A stretch of 64,000 bases of DNA from Saccharopolyspora indica (GCF_027853965.1 NZ_JAQGLB010000005.1:62001-126000), one strand, 5' to 3'. Positions 1 through 8,602 are shown, counted from the stretch's first letter. The notes: generated by a model from the letters alone, not told the origin. Translations and numbers: made by a program.

Positions 1-2084
1 TGCTGGGCGCGACCGTGCAGCTGGTGACCGCGCCCGCGGTGCGGGCCCTGACCGTGCTCGGGTTCTCCGACACCTACGCCGCGGCCGACGAGGTTCCCCG
101 GCTGCGCGGGCTGGGCGCGCTGGCCATCGAAGGGCTCAGCGCGGAGCTGGTCGACGTGGTGCGGCAGCGCAACCCCGCCTCGCCCGCGCTGCCGCTGCTG
201 CCCGGCGGGCGCAGCTGGCTGCTGGTGGAGAGCGGCGGCGCGGACCTCGGCGAGGCCGAAGCCGCGGCCGACGAGATCATCCGCGCGATGGGCGAGCGCG
301 CCGAGAGCGTCGTGCACACCGATCCGGCGCGGATCGCGGCGCTGTGGAAGATCCGCGAGGAGGGCTCCGGGTACTCGACCAGGATGGCCGGGTCGGAGCG
401 CTCGTCGGGCTGGGAGGACGCGGCCGTCCCGCCCGAGCGGCTGGGCTCCTACCTGCGGGAGTTCGACGCGCTGCTGGCGCGGTTCGGCCGCCGCGGCGTG
501 ACCTACGGCCACTACGGCGACGGCTGCATCCACGTCCGCATCGACTTCGACCTGCTCTCCGGCCCCGGCACCGCGCAGTACCGCTCGTTCCTGGAAGCCG
601 CCGCCGACCTCGTGGTGGCGCACGGCGGTTCGGTCTCCGGCGAGCACGGCGACGGTCAGGCCCGCTCCGCGCTGCTGTCCAGGATGTACCCGCCCGAGGT
701 GATCAGGGCCTTCGAGCGGTTCAAAGCGGCCTTCGACCCGGCCGGGCTGCTCAACCCCGGGCAGATCGTGCACCCGCGGCCGGTCGACGCCGACGTGCGC
801 CCGCTGGTGGCCCCGGCCCGGCTCCCGACGCGCACCGCGCTGGCGCTGCACGCCGACTCCGGCGACCTCGCCGCCGCGACGCGCCGCTGCGTCGGCATGG
901 GCAAGTGCCTGAACACCACAGGTGGGGTGATGTGCCCGAGCTACCGGGCGACCCGCGAGGAGCAGCACTCCACCCGCGGCCGCGCCCACCTGCTGTTCGA
1001 GATGCTGGCCGGGCAGGTCATCAAGGGCGGCTGGCGCTCGCCCGAGGTCCGCGAAGCGCTCGACCTGTGCCTGTCCTGCAAGGGCTGCAAGTCCGACTGC
1101 CCGGTCGACGTCGACATGGCCACCTACAAGGCCGAGTTCCTGCACCAGCACTACCGGCGCCGGTTGCGCCCGGCCGCGCACTACTCGATGGGCTTCCTCC
1201 CGCTGTGGCTCAAGCTCGGGCAGCACGCCCCGCAGCTGGTCAACCGGACGCTCTCCGGACCGCTGGCACCGCTGCTCAAAAGGCTCGGCGGGATCGACGC
1301 CCGCCGCGAAGTGCCGCAAATGGCGCCACGAACACTACAGGCGTGGTGGTCCGAGCGGCGGAGCGGAACCACCCCGCGCGTGGTGCTCTTCCCGGACACC
1401 TTCACCAACCACTTCGACCCGCACATCGGGCGCGACGCGGTCACCGCGCTCGAAGCCCTCGGCCACACCGTGGAAATCCCCCGCCAACCGGTCTGCTGCG
1501 GACTGACCTGGCACTCCACCGGCCAGCTCGGCACCGCCCGCCGCGCGGTCCGCCGCACCGCCCGCGCGCTGCGCCCGCTGCTGGAGCGCGGGCTCCCGGT
1601 GGTCGGCCTGGAACCCAGCTGCACCGCGTTCCTGCGCAACGACGCGCTGGAACTCGCCCCCGGCGACCTCGACGTGGCCGCCCTCGCCGCGGCGACCCGC
1701 ACCTTCGCCGAATGGGTCGAACCGACCCGCGACCGGTGGCAGCTCCCCGAGCAGGACCGGGAAGCGCTGGTGCAGGTGCACTGCCACCAGCACGCCGAAC
1801 TCGGGTTCACCGCCGATCAGGCCACATTGGACGCCACCGGAACCCGCGCGCACGTGCTCGACGCGGGATGCTGCGGGCTCGCGGGCAACTTCGGCTTCGA
1901 ACGCGGCCACCACGACGTCTCCATCGCCTGCGCCGAACAAGGCCTGCTCCCGGCCGTCCGCGCCGCCGCACCGGGAACCGACGTCGTCGCCGACGGGTTC
2001 AGCTGCCGCACCCAGCTGCGCCAGACGGCCGGTGTCGAACCCGTCCACCTGGCCACCCTCGTCGCCCGCGCCCTCCAGCGGTGA
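1..2084 (+). CDS. FAD-binding and Fe-S-binding oxidoreductase (GlcD/D-lactate dehydrogenase-like), 5' truncated
   Basis: The reading frame is already open at the window edge, so the N-terminal half (FAD-binding PCMH domain) lies upstream. What remains is the C-terminal FAD-linked oxidase domain (HGD and GHYGDGC histidine motifs), then a ferredoxin-like part with CVGMGKC, a later CP, and CLSCKGCKSDCP, which would bind two [4Fe-4S] clusters. The C-terminal part carries two CCG motifs (CCGLTWHS and CCGLAGNF), as in heterodisulfide-reductase/GlpC-type subunits. Family members of about 950 residues oxidise 2-hydroxy acids such as D-lactate or glycolate and pass electrons to a membrane or soluble carrier. 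The substrate cannot be told from sequence. The apparent GTG at position 15 is internal, not a start. Confidence 0.88.
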   Translation, partial: LGATVQLVTAPAVRALTVLGFSDTYAAADEVPRLRGLGALAIEGLSAELVDVVRQRNPASPALPLLPGGRSWLLVESGGADLGEAEAAADEIIRAMGERAESVVHTDPARIAALWKIREEGSGYSTRMAGSERSSGWEDAAVPPERLGSYLREFDALLARFGRRGVTYGHYGDGCIHVRIDFDLLSGPGTAQYRSFLEAAADLVVAHGGSVSGEHGDGQARSALLSRMYPPEVIRAFERFKAAFDPAGLLNPGQIVHPRPVDADVRPLVAPARLPTRTALALHADSGDLAAATRRCVGMGKCLNTTGGVMCPSYRATREEQHSTRGRAHLLFEMLAGQVIKGGWRSPEVREALDLCLSCKGCKSDCPVDVDMATYKAEFLHQHYRRRLRPAAHYSMGFLPLWLKLGQHAPQLVNRTLSGPLAPLLKRLGGIDARREVPQMAPRTLQAWWSERRSGTTPRVVLFPDTFTNHFDPHIGRDAVTALEALGHTVEIPRQPVCCGLTWHSTGQLGTARRAVRRTARALRPLLERGLPVVGLEPSCTAFLRNDALELAPGDLDVAALAAATRTFAEWVEPTRDRWQLPEQDREALVQVHCHQHAELGFTADQATLDATGTRAHVLDAGCCGLAGNFGFERGHHDVSIACAEQGLLPAVRAAAPGTDVVADGFSCRTQLRQTAGVEPVHLATLVARALQR

Positions 2085-2162
2085 CAGAACCGACAGCACG
2101 CCGGGGAATGCCGCACCGGAGCACCGTGTTGTCCGGGTAACCACCGTCTGAAGGGAATTCAC

Positions 2163-2513
2163 ATGGCAACGGTCGAGCTCACCAAGGACAACTTCGACGA
2201 GGTCGTCTCCGACAACGGCTTCGTCATCATCGACTTCTGGGCGTCCTGGTGCGGCCCCTGCCGGCAGTTCGCCCCGGTCTTCGACCGCGCGTCGGACAAG
2301 CACGAGGACATCACCTTCGCCAAGGTCGACACCGAGGCCCAGCCCGAGCTGGCCGGTGCGTTCAACGTCCAGTCCATCCCGACGCTGGCCGTGATCCGCG
2401 ACAACGTCCTGGTCTTCCAGCAGCCGGGCGCGCTGCCCGAGAACGTCTTCGACGACCTCATCGGCCAGGCCCGCGACCTGGACATGGACGAGGTCAAGCA
2501 GAACGCCAGCTGA
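2163..2513 (+). CDS. thioredoxin-family protein
   Basis: A 116-residue thioredoxin fold. The active site WCGPC puts the redox cysteines at C30 and C33, and the conserved cis-proline is P73 (SIPT). It has no signal peptide, so it is a cytosolic dithiol/disulfide reductant. The ATG is preceded by AAGGGA at 2151-2156 with good spacing. The C-terminus extends slightly beyond the minimal thioredoxin with an acidic, lysine-containing tail (DMDEVKQNAS), as in several actinobacterial thioredoxin-like proteins. No thioredoxin reductase gene is adjacent. It is monocistronic, ending in a hairpin shared with the convergent MgtC-like gene. Confidence 0.93.
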   Translation: MATVELTKDNFDEVVSDNGFVIIDFWASWCGPCRQFAPVFDRASDKHEDITFAKVDTEAQPELAGAFNVQSIPTLAVIRDNVLVFQQPGALPENVFDDLIGQARDLDMDEVKQNAS

Positions 2514-2526
2514 GCAGGCTTCCCCG

Positions 2527-2568
2527 CGATTTCCATTGAAGTCGAACGCCTGATTTCAATGGAAATCG
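2527..2568. terminator. perfect 14-bp inverted repeat between convergent genes, probable bidirectional terminator
   Basis: CGATTTCCATTGAA (2527-2540) and its exact reverse complement (2555-2568) enclose a 14-nt spacer, 13 nt after the thioredoxin stop and 18 nt before the MgtC stop. The stem is AT-rich compared with its surroundings and has no T-run, so a role as a protein-binding site cannot be excluded. Confidence 0.6.
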
Positions 2569-2586
2569 TGGCCCGGTGCGGGCGGT

Positions 2587-3312
2587 TCAGAAGCCCGGGT
2601 CGACCGATTCGCCGACGGCGGCGTGCACCACGCCGGGCAGGCCGCTGATCTGCTCGACCAGCTCCGTCACCGGAGTCTTGCCGCGCAGCCGCAGCGCGAC
2701 CACCGCGGTGCGCTGCTGCTCGTCGTCGGTGTCCTCGCGCTCGACCTCCAGGTCCATCACCGTCCAGCCGCTGCTGGTGCACAGGGTCAGGACGCTGCGC
2801 AGCACACCGTGGCCGTCGAGGTAGCCGATCCGCAGCACCTGCGGTTCGCGCAGCGACCTGCGCAGCAGGCGCAACAGCCACGGATAGCCCAGCACCACCA
2901 GGAAGTGCACCGCCGTGGTGGCCGCCGCCAGCACCACCAGCCCGCTGCCGCAGGCCATCCCCACCGCGGCCACCACCCACACCGTCGCCGCCGTGGTCAG
3001 GCCGCGCACCGCGTCGCGGCGCACGAAGATCAGCCCGCCACCGATGAACCCGATGCCGGAGACGATCTGCGCGGCCACCCGCGACGGGTCGAACGACACC
3101 CGGTCGAAGACCAGCAGATCGCCGAAGCCGTACTTGGACACCAGCATGAACAGCGCCGCACCGACCCCGACCAGGGCGTGCGTGCGCATCCCGGCGCTCT
3201 TGGCCCGGATCTCCCGCTCCAGCCCGATCACGCTGGAGAACAGCAGCGCCGTTCCCAGCTCGACCAGCAGCGGGATCTCACCGAGGCCGGCCACCACGGC
3301 ATCCGACGACAC
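2587..3312 (-). CDS. MgtC/SapB-family membrane protein
   Basis: About 241 residues. The N-terminal half has four or five hydrophobic helices, with the MgtC signature region around GLEREIRAKSAGMRTHALVG and the glycine-rich SGIGFIGGGLIF. The C-terminal third is a soluble ACT-like domain (VLRIGYLDGHGVLRSVL onward). MgtC proteins sit in the cytoplasmic membrane and are linked to growth at low Mg2+, intracellular survival and modulation of the F-type ATP synthase in Salmonella and Mycobacterium. They are no longer thought to be Mg2+ transporters themselves. The start is a GTG without a well-spaced ribosome site, so a slightly downstream GTG is possible. It converges on the thioredoxin gene. Confidence 0.88.
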   Translation of the reverse strand: MSSDAVVAGLGEIPLLVELGTALLFSSVIGLEREIRAKSAGMRTHALVGVGAALFMLVSKYGFGDLLVFDRVSFDPSRVAAQIVSGIGFIGGGLIFVRRDAVRGLTTAATVWVVAAVGMACGSGLVVLAAATTAVHFLVVLGYPWLLRLLRRSLREPQVLRIGYLDGHGVLRSVLTLCTSSGWTVMDLEVEREDTDDEQQRTAVVALRLRGKTPVTELVEQISGLPGVVHAAVGESVDPGF

Positions 3313-3341
3313 CCCTGGAACGTAGCACCGCGCCTGTCAGG

Positions 3342-3938
3342 TCACGATCGGCGCGGCCGCCGCGCCAGGTAGACCACCGCGGGCGGCAGGTTGCGCCACA
3401 CCGTGCGGCTGATCACCGTCTCCTCGAACTCCCCGCGCAGGTCGGCCAGCTGGCGGCGGGCCGGTGGAGCCCACCGCGTCCAGGTGTAGGCGAACTGCGT
3501 GAACGCCCCGCCAGGCGCCAGCGCATCGGCGACCAGCCGGATCAGCGGCACCCCGTCGACCGGCGCGTGCGCCACCCAGGGCAGACCGCTCACCACGACA
3601 TCGGCCCGCAACTCCCGCTCGCGCAGCAGCGCCGGGAGCTCCCGGGCGTTCGCGCACACCGACTCCACACCCGGGAACCGCTCCCCCAGCTGCGCCGCCC
3701 ACCGCGAGTTGAGCTCCAGGGCCAGGTGGTGCCCGCGCCCGCCGAGCCTGCGCTGGATCACCTCGGTGAACGCACCGGTTCCCGGCCCGAGCTCGACCAC
3801 GACCGGATCACCGCGGTGCGGGATCGGCGCCACCATCTGCTCGGCGAGCGCCCGCGAGCTGGGCCCGACCGCGGCGGTCGTGGTCGGTGACTTGACGAAC
3901 TCCCACAGAAAACCCGCTGCCGTTCCCACCTGCGCCAC
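3342..3938 (-). CDS. class I SAM-dependent methyltransferase, phospholipid N-methyltransferase (PmtA)-like
   Basis: About 198 residues. The SAM-binding motif I is VVELGPGTGAF, followed by an acidic residue after the second strand (LALELN) and a VVSGLPW motif in the catalytic position. It resembles PmtA and KsgA-like enzymes that methylate phosphatidylethanolamine or related amines. The lipid substrate is inferred from the family. A paralogue lies at 35758-36417 with the same order of motifs (ELGPGTGA, SGLPW, APGGAFT, SRTVWRN, PPA). The GTG start at 3938 has a poor ribosome site; GTG at 3929 is better spaced from GGAG and is a fair alternative. Confidence 0.8.
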   Translation of the reverse strand: MAQVGTAAGFLWEFVKSPTTTAAVGPSSRALAEQMVAPIPHRGDPVVVELGPGTGAFTEVIQRRLGGRGHHLALELNSRWAAQLGERFPGVESVCANARELPALLRERELRADVVVSGLPWVAHAPVDGVPLIRLVADALAPGGAFTQFAYTWTRWAPPARRQLADLRGEFEETVISRTVWRNLPPAVVYLARRPRRS

Positions 3939-4039
3939 TCCGATCGCCGCCCGACCCCGCGAGCCCGAGCATCGCGGAGCCGGTCGGCGCCCGGGATTCC
4001 GTCAGGTGACCACCGGCGCAACTCGGCGCCAACACTTGC

Positions 4040-5023
4040 TCACGGCAACCGCCGACCGGTGAACATGGAGACCCCGGCGGCGATGATCGCGGTGAGCGTG
4101 CCCAGCACCAGCCACGGCTTGCTGGCGTCGGTGTGCTTGGTCTCGTAGCCGATCTGCTCGCCGAGCGTGTCGTAGACCTCGCGGAGCTGCTCGGCGCTGG
4201 CCGCCTTGTGGAACTCGCCGCCGGAGAGCTTCGCGATCTCCTGCATGGCCTCGTCGTCGACCTCGACCAGCTCCTGCTGGCCCTGGATCTCGATGCTGCC
4301 GTGCCTGGTGCCGAAGGAGATCGTGGAGATCGGCACGCCGATCTTCCGCGCCTCCCGGGCCTTGGTGTAAGCACCGCGCGGGGCGTCCATGTCGCGCGGG
4401 ATCGTCTGACCGCCGTCGGCCATCAGCACGATCCGCGCGGGCGGGGCCCCGGCCGGGCCGCCGACCATCTTGCCGAAGGAGTCGATCGCCTGCATCGAGG
4501 CGTTGATCCCGTCGCCGGTGGCGGTGGCCTCGGCCAGCTTGAGGCTGTCGATGGCCTGCTTGACGCCCGCCCGGTCGGTCGTGGGCATCACCAGCACGGT
4601 CGCGGTCCCCGCGAAGGACACCAGCCCGAGGTTGATGCCCGGCGTCAGCTTGTCGGCGAACTCCTTGGCCGCGACCTTCGCCGCCTCCAGCCTGTTGGGC
4701 TCGACGTCGGTGGCCTTCATCGACAGCGACACGTCGATGGTCAGCATCACCGTGGCCCGGTTGCGCGGGATGCGCTGCTCGGCGGTGGGGCCCATCAGCG
4801 CCACCGTGAGCATGATCAGCGCCACCGCGAGCATGGCGGGCGGCACGTGCTTCCACCAGCCCTGCCGCCGGGCGGCGACCCGGTCGAGCACCTCCAGGTT
4901 GCTGAACCGCACCGTGTCCCGGCGACGGCGGCGCATCGCCCACACGTAACCGGCGACCAGCGCCGCGACCACGAACAGCAGCAGGAACCACCAGCCAGCG
5001 GTGAATCCCGACAAACTCAGCAT
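4040..5023 (-). CDS. VWA-domain membrane protein of the MoxR/DUF58/VWA operon
   Basis: A 327-residue BatA-like protein. It has one transmembrane helix near residues 11-30, a second near 61-79, a von Willebrand factor A domain from about 90 to 290, and a final helix near 300-320. The MIDAS metal site is seen as D97-V-S99-L-S101. The start was moved to the ATG at 5023 because GGAGGAG lies just upstream and it overlaps the DUF58 stop by 1 nt; a longer open frame continues upstream without a ribosome site. Such proteins are thought to form a membrane-anchored metal-dependent adhesion partner of the MoxR ATPase. Neighbouring genes 5023-7112 belong to the same transcript. Confidence 0.9.
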   Translation of the reverse strand: MLSLSGFTAGWWFLLLFVVAALVAGYVWAMRRRRRDTVRFSNLEVLDRVAARRQGWWKHVPPAMLAVALIMLTVALMGPTAEQRIPRNRATVMLTIDVSLSMKATDVEPNRLEAAKVAAKEFADKLTPGINLGLVSFAGTATVLVMPTTDRAGVKQAIDSLKLAEATATGDGINASMQAIDSFGKMVGGPAGAPPARIVLMADGGQTIPRDMDAPRGAYTKAREARKIGVPISTISFGTRHGSIEIQGQQELVEVDDEAMQEIAKLSGGEFHKAASAEQLREVYDTLGEQIGYETKHTDASKPWLVLGTLTAIIAAGVSMFTGRRLP

Positions 5024-5991
5024 CAAGAAGCTCCTCCGGACCAACCGCGCTTGCGGGCCACCACGAACCGCACCACGTCGGCGATCCAGTCCGAATCCGT
5101 CCGCAACACCAGGTGCGCGCAACCGGCGCGGCGCAGCACCGCCGCCACCTCCTCGCGGTGCGCCGCGGCAGCCGCGGCGAACTCCTTGCGCAGCACCGGG
5201 GTGGTGTGCACCTCCCGCTGCTTGCCGGTCTCCGGATCCGACAGCAGCACCGTGCCCACGTCGGGCAACTCCAGATCTCGCGGGTCCAGCACCTCCACGG
5301 CCAGCAGCGAGTGCCGGGAGCCCAGGCCGCGCAGCGCGCGCTGCCAGTCCGTCGGGCCCAGGAAGTCCGAGATCACCACGGCCAGACCGCGCCGCCGCGG
5401 CGGGCGCCGCAGCGACTCCAGCAGCCGGGTGAGGTCGCCGCGCGTGCCTTCCTCAGCCCGCGGCGTTCCGGCCGCCTTCCGCAGCAGCGCTCGCGAATGC
5501 GCCACGCCGCCGCGCGCGGGCAGCCGCACCGGGCCGGTGCCGTTGTCCAGCACCGCGCCGATCCGGTTGCCGCCGCCGCTGGTCAGGAACACCACCGCGG
5601 CCAGCGCCGCGACGGCCAGCTCGCGCTTGTCGCAGGCCGCCGAACCGAAGTCCAGGCTCGGCGAGAGGTCCATCCCGACCCAGGTCTCCAGCTCCCGGTC
5701 GGCGACCGTCTGCCGGATGTGCGGTTCGGCGGTGCGGGCGGTGACCGCCCAGTCCATCCGCCGCACGTCGTCGCCGGGCTGGTAGACCCGCGCCTCCCCC
5801 GGCTCGGTGCCCGGCCCGGGCACCAGCCCGAGGTGGTTGCCCTGCAGCAGGCCGTCCAGCCGGCCGCGCACGCTCAGCTCCAGCGACTTCAGCGCCGCTT
5901 CCATCCGCCCGGTGTCCAGCGACGGAGGCGCCCAGCTCGGGCGGTCCCCACTCGTCGGCTGAGCGGCTGCAGGCACGCCCTGGCTCCTCAC
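5023..5991 (-). CDS. DUF58 domain-containing protein
   Basis: About 322 residues. The DUF58 core motif is visible as RVYQPGDDVRRMDWAVTAR, followed by a VWA-like fold beginning at ETWVGMDLSPSLDFGS. DUF58 proteins accompany MoxR ATPases throughout actinobacteria and are presumed adaptor or substrate proteins; no enzymatic activity is established. The GTG at 5991 overlaps the MoxR stop (GTGA). An in-frame GTG at 5976 is preceded by GAGGAG with 7-nt spacing and may be the real start. It is unambiguously in one operon with the genes on either side. Confidence 0.9.
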   Translation of the reverse strand: MRSQGVPAAAQPTSGDRPSWAPPSLDTGRMEAALKSLELSVRGRLDGLLQGNHLGLVPGPGTEPGEARVYQPGDDVRRMDWAVTARTAEPHIRQTVADRELETWVGMDLSPSLDFGSAACDKRELAVAALAAVVFLTSGGGNRIGAVLDNGTGPVRLPARGGVAHSRALLRKAAGTPRAEEGTRGDLTRLLESLRRPPRRRGLAVVISDFLGPTDWQRALRGLGSRHSLLAVEVLDPRDLELPDVGTVLLSDPETGKQREVHTTPVLRKEFAAAAAAHREEVAAVLRRAGCAHLVLRTDSDWIADVVRFVVARKRGWSGGAS

Positions 5992-7112
5992 TGGTGCGGG
6001 TTGGGCGCGTGCTGCGGCTGGCCGTAACCGGGCCCGCCGACCGGGGCGGGCGCGGGCGGACCGGTCTGCGGGCGGGCCGAGACCTGCGGCAGCGGCACGG
6101 TCTGCAGCACCCGGTTGACGATGTGCTCCACCGGGATGCCGTCGGCCAGCGCGTCGTAGGAGAGCACCAACCGGTGCCGCAGCACGTCCGGCACCACGTC
6201 CACCACGTCCTGCGGGAGCACGTAGTCGCGCCCGCGCACCAGCGCCAGGGCACGAGCGGCGGCGATGATGCCCAGGCTGGCGCGCGGCGAGGCGCCGTAG
6301 GAGACCCAGCTCGCGATGTCGGAGAGGCCGTGCTCGTTGGGCAGCCGGGTGGCCACCACCAGGCGCACCACGTAGTCGACCAGCGCGTGGTGCACGAACA
6401 CCGAGGCGGCGACCTTCTGCAGCCGGATCAGCTCGTCCGGGTTGAGCACCGGGTTCGGCTCCGGGGCCGCCACGCCCATCCGGTAGATGATCTCCCGCTC
6501 CTCCTCCGCGGTGGGGTACTCCACCGGGAGCTTGAACAGGAAGCGGTCGCGCTGCGCCTCCGGCAGCGGGTAGACGCCCTCGTTCTCGATCGGGTTCTGG
6601 GTGGCCAGCACCAGGAACGGCGACGGCATCGGGTAGCTCTGGCCACCGATGGAGACGTGCCGCTCGGCCATCACCTCCAGCAGCGCCGACTGCACCTTCG
6701 CCGGGGCGCGGTTGATCTCGTCGGCCAGCACGAAGTTGGCCAGCACCGGGCCGAGCTCGACGTCGAAGCGCTCGCTGCCCTGCCGGTAGATGCGGGTGCC
6801 GAGGATGTCGGCGGGCACGAGGTCGGGGGTGAACTGCAGGCGCGAGAAGCTGCCGCCGACGACCCGCGCGAAGGTCTCGACCGCGAGCGTCTTGGCCACG
6901 CCGGGAACACCTTCCAGCAGGATGTGGCCCTTGGCCAGCAATCCGGTCAGCACCCGCTCCACGAGCCGGTCCTGCCCGACGATCACCCGCTTGACCTCGA
7001 ACACGGTGCGTTCGAGCAGCTGCGCATCGCGCGCCGGAGTGCTCACCTGGTCCGCCGGACGCGCCGCCGCGGCTCCGGCGCCCCCGCTCTCACCGTTGCC
7101 GGCCTCGGTCAC
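5988..7112 (-). CDS. MoxR-family AAA+ ATPase
   Basis: A 374-residue AAA+ ATPase. Walker A is GVPGVAKT (residues 68-75), Walker B is FVLADEIN with D131-E132, and the NPIENEGVYPLPEAQRDRF segment is characteristic of MoxR. The last 30 residues are Pro/Gly/Gln-rich and likely disordered. MoxR proteins are chaperone-like ATPases acting with VWA proteins in maturation of metal-dependent or envelope complexes. GTG start preceded by AGGAGG and GGGAGAA. It is first in a three-gene operon (MoxR, DUF58, VWA) read on the minus strand. Confidence 0.93.
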   Translation of the reverse strand: MTEAGNGESGGAGAAAARPADQVSTPARDAQLLERTVFEVKRVIVGQDRLVERVLTGLLAKGHILLEGVPGVAKTLAVETFARVVGGSFSRLQFTPDLVPADILGTRIYRQGSERFDVELGPVLANFVLADEINRAPAKVQSALLEVMAERHVSIGGQSYPMPSPFLVLATQNPIENEGVYPLPEAQRDRFLFKLPVEYPTAEEEREIIYRMGVAAPEPNPVLNPDELIRLQKVAASVFVHHALVDYVVRLVVATRLPNEHGLSDIASWVSYGASPRASLGIIAAARALALVRGRDYVLPQDVVDVVPDVLRHRLVLSYDALADGIPVEHIVNRVLQTVPLPQVSARPQTGPPAPAPVGGPGYGQPQHAPNPHQ

Positions 7113-7303
7113 TTCTCCCAGCCTCCTGTCGTCGGTCCGGCCGTTCCCGGCCGATCAAGATCCTGGCACGTCCCCGCCGCGCGACCGCGCGGGGGCACTG
7201 CGCCGACCCCACCCAACCCCACAGCCGGTATGACCCCGGTAAAGCGCCCACCCCACCCAATAATTTCACTCAACACTGAACCCATCAACCAGACTGACCA
7301 GAC

Positions 7304-7346
7304 GAAGGGCACCTTTCACCGACTTACTTGGCGAAAGGTGCCCTTC
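7304..7346 (-). terminator. perfect 14-bp hairpin after mobA
   Basis: GAAGGGCACCTTTC (7304-7317) and its exact complement (7333-7346) flank a 15-nt loop, starting 6 nt after the mobA stop. The position fits a terminator for the minus-strand transcript and insulation of the MoxR promoter. The GGTGCCCTTC arm looks like a repeated hairpin type of this group of genomes (inference). Confidence 0.65.
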
Positions 7347-7351
7347 ACCGC

Positions 7352-7924
7352 TCACTCGTTCGTGGGGTGTGCGCTGCGGAGGTCGTCTGGGGTGTCCACA
7401 TCGGATGCTTCGGAAGCGATTGCTGGGACCGGTAGCGGAGTGAGGGGAGCGAGGACTGCGCGGAGCGGGCGGTCGCGGACGTCGGCGGGCATCGCCTCGC
7501 GCAGTGCGTCTGCGCGCCACGTCCCCACCAGCCATTGCAGGCGCTGGGCGGAATCGGTGAGGACTGCTCCGGCGGCTTCCGGGGCCGCGCGCAGCGCGTC
7601 GAGCAGCCTGGTGATCGTGGCCGGTGTCAGGTGCGGGTGGTCTCCGGCCAGGACCGCGACCACGCGCGCTTCCACCGGGAGCTGCGCCAATCCGGCCTGG
7701 AGGCCGGCCAGCGGGCCGCCGCCCGGCGGGTCCTCCGCCGTCCAGCGCACCGGCCGGGCCGTGGTGCGCGGCGGGCCGACCACGACCAGCGGGTCGGCGG
7801 CGGCGACCGCGTCCAGCGTGCGATCGAGCAGCGTCCGGCCGCCGATCGGCAGCATGAGCTTGTCCACCCCGCCGAGCCGACGCGCCCGGCCACCCGCCAG
7901 CACCACCGCCGCGAATTCCGCCAC
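7352..7924 (-). CDS. mobA: molybdenum cofactor guanylyltransferase (MobA-like)
   Basis: About 190 residues with the nucleotidyltransferase signature near the N-terminus (AAVVLAGGRARRLGGVDK) and a metal-binding AGDHP motif. MobA attaches GMP to molybdopterin to make the bis-MGD cofactor. The nitrate reductase at 12518 belongs to the bis-MGD family, so this gene may serve it, although it lies outside that operon. The GTG at 7924 was chosen because the conserved sequence begins directly there, with GGAAG upstream; a longer open frame up to 8131 encodes nothing conserved. A distinction from MobA-like enzymes acting on other nucleotides or from CofC-type enzymes rests on this motif only. Confidence 0.78.
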   Translation of the reverse strand: MAEFAAVVLAGGRARRLGGVDKLMLPIGGRTLLDRTLDAVAAADPLVVVGPPRTTARPVRWTAEDPPGGGPLAGLQAGLAQLPVEARVVAVLAGDHPHLTPATITRLLDALRAAPEAAGAVLTDSAQRLQWLVGTWRADALREAMPADVRDRPLRAVLAPLTPLPVPAIASEASDVDTPDDLRSAHPTNE

Positions 7925-8027
7925 ACCGCAATGCTTCCAGCCGCCACCACCACGACACCACCCGGCCCGCACGCCGGTGCTGGTACGGTTCGCGCCGTGG
8001 AGTGCTACGCGGCTACCCGCATTCGCG

Positions 8028-8099
8028 GCTGAGAGAGGCCCAACGGGCCAGCTCGCCGCTGTCCGGTCCGGACAGCGGCTTCCCACCCGTGCTCTCAGC
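8028..8099 (+). promoter_or_regulatory. candidate structured 5' leader (three-way junction) before the GNAT gene
   Basis: Three helices can be read directly. P1 pairs GCTGAGAG (8028-8035) with CTCTCAGC (8092-8099). P2 is GGCCC/GGGCC (8037-8041/8045-8049). P3 is an exact 11-bp palindrome with one central base (8056-8066/8068-8078). P1 closes directly before the AAAGG ribosome site at 8101-8105, so folding could control ribosome access. P3 alone could instead be a DNA operator in this divergent promoter region. I do not recognise a known riboswitch class. Confidence 0.45.
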
Positions 8100-8115
8100 G
8101 AAAGGCATTTCCACC

Positions 8116-8598
8116 ATGGACATCCGTCCACTCGATCCCGCTGATCCCCCCGCCCTGCTCGACCTCGCCGTGACCGCCTTCGGGCCGTTCTTCGAGGACT
8201 CGTTCCGCCCGCACGTCGGCGAGACAGTCTTCGCCAACCGCCACGGCGACTGGCGGGAGGACTACCGGCGGCACCTCGCAGGCCTGCACGACCCGGACGG
8301 CGGGAAGTTCGCCGCCGTCGCCCGGGCGGACGGGCAGGTGGCCGGGTTCGTCGGCTGGGTCCTCCAGGCGACCGAACGGCACGGCGAGATCGACATCCTT
8401 GCCGTCTCCCCGGCGCACCGCCGGCTCGGCATCGGCGCCGCGCTGGCCGAACACGCCATGGCGCACCTGCGCGCCGCAGGCGTGGAGGTGATCTCGATCG
8501 GTACCGGCGGCGACGACTTCCACGCCCCGGCCCGGGCGCTGTACGAATCGCTCGGCTTCACGCCGTTCCCGAACGTCAGCTACACGAAGGCGGTGTGA
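8116..8598 (+). CDS. GNAT-family N-acetyltransferase
   Basis: A 160-residue single-domain GNAT protein. The acetyl-CoA binding motif A is seen as VSPAHRRLGIGAALAEHA (R-x-x-G-x-G), and the C-terminal ALYESLGF element is typical. Members acetylate amines on small molecules or proteins; the substrate cannot be assigned. The ATG at 8116 is preceded by AAAGG about 10 nt upstream. A longer frame from 8002 runs through the folded leader and is not conserved. The gene is divergent from mobA and convergent with the NlpC/P60 gene, and is probably monocistronic. Confidence 0.88.
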   Translation: MDIRPLDPADPPALLDLAVTAFGPFFEDSFRPHVGETVFANRHGDWREDYRRHLAGLHDPDGGKFAAVARADGQVAGFVGWVLQATERHGEIDILAVSPAHRRLGIGAALAEHAMAHLRAAGVEVISIGTGGDDFHAPARALYESLGFTPFPNVSYTKAV

Positions 8599-8602
8599 AG
8601 CA

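Noticed and set aside
8029-8036. CTGAGAG resembling a TPP riboswitch core
   Set aside because: The second conserved TPP element (ACCTGAT and CCAGCG-type) is missing and the downstream gene is not thiamine-related.
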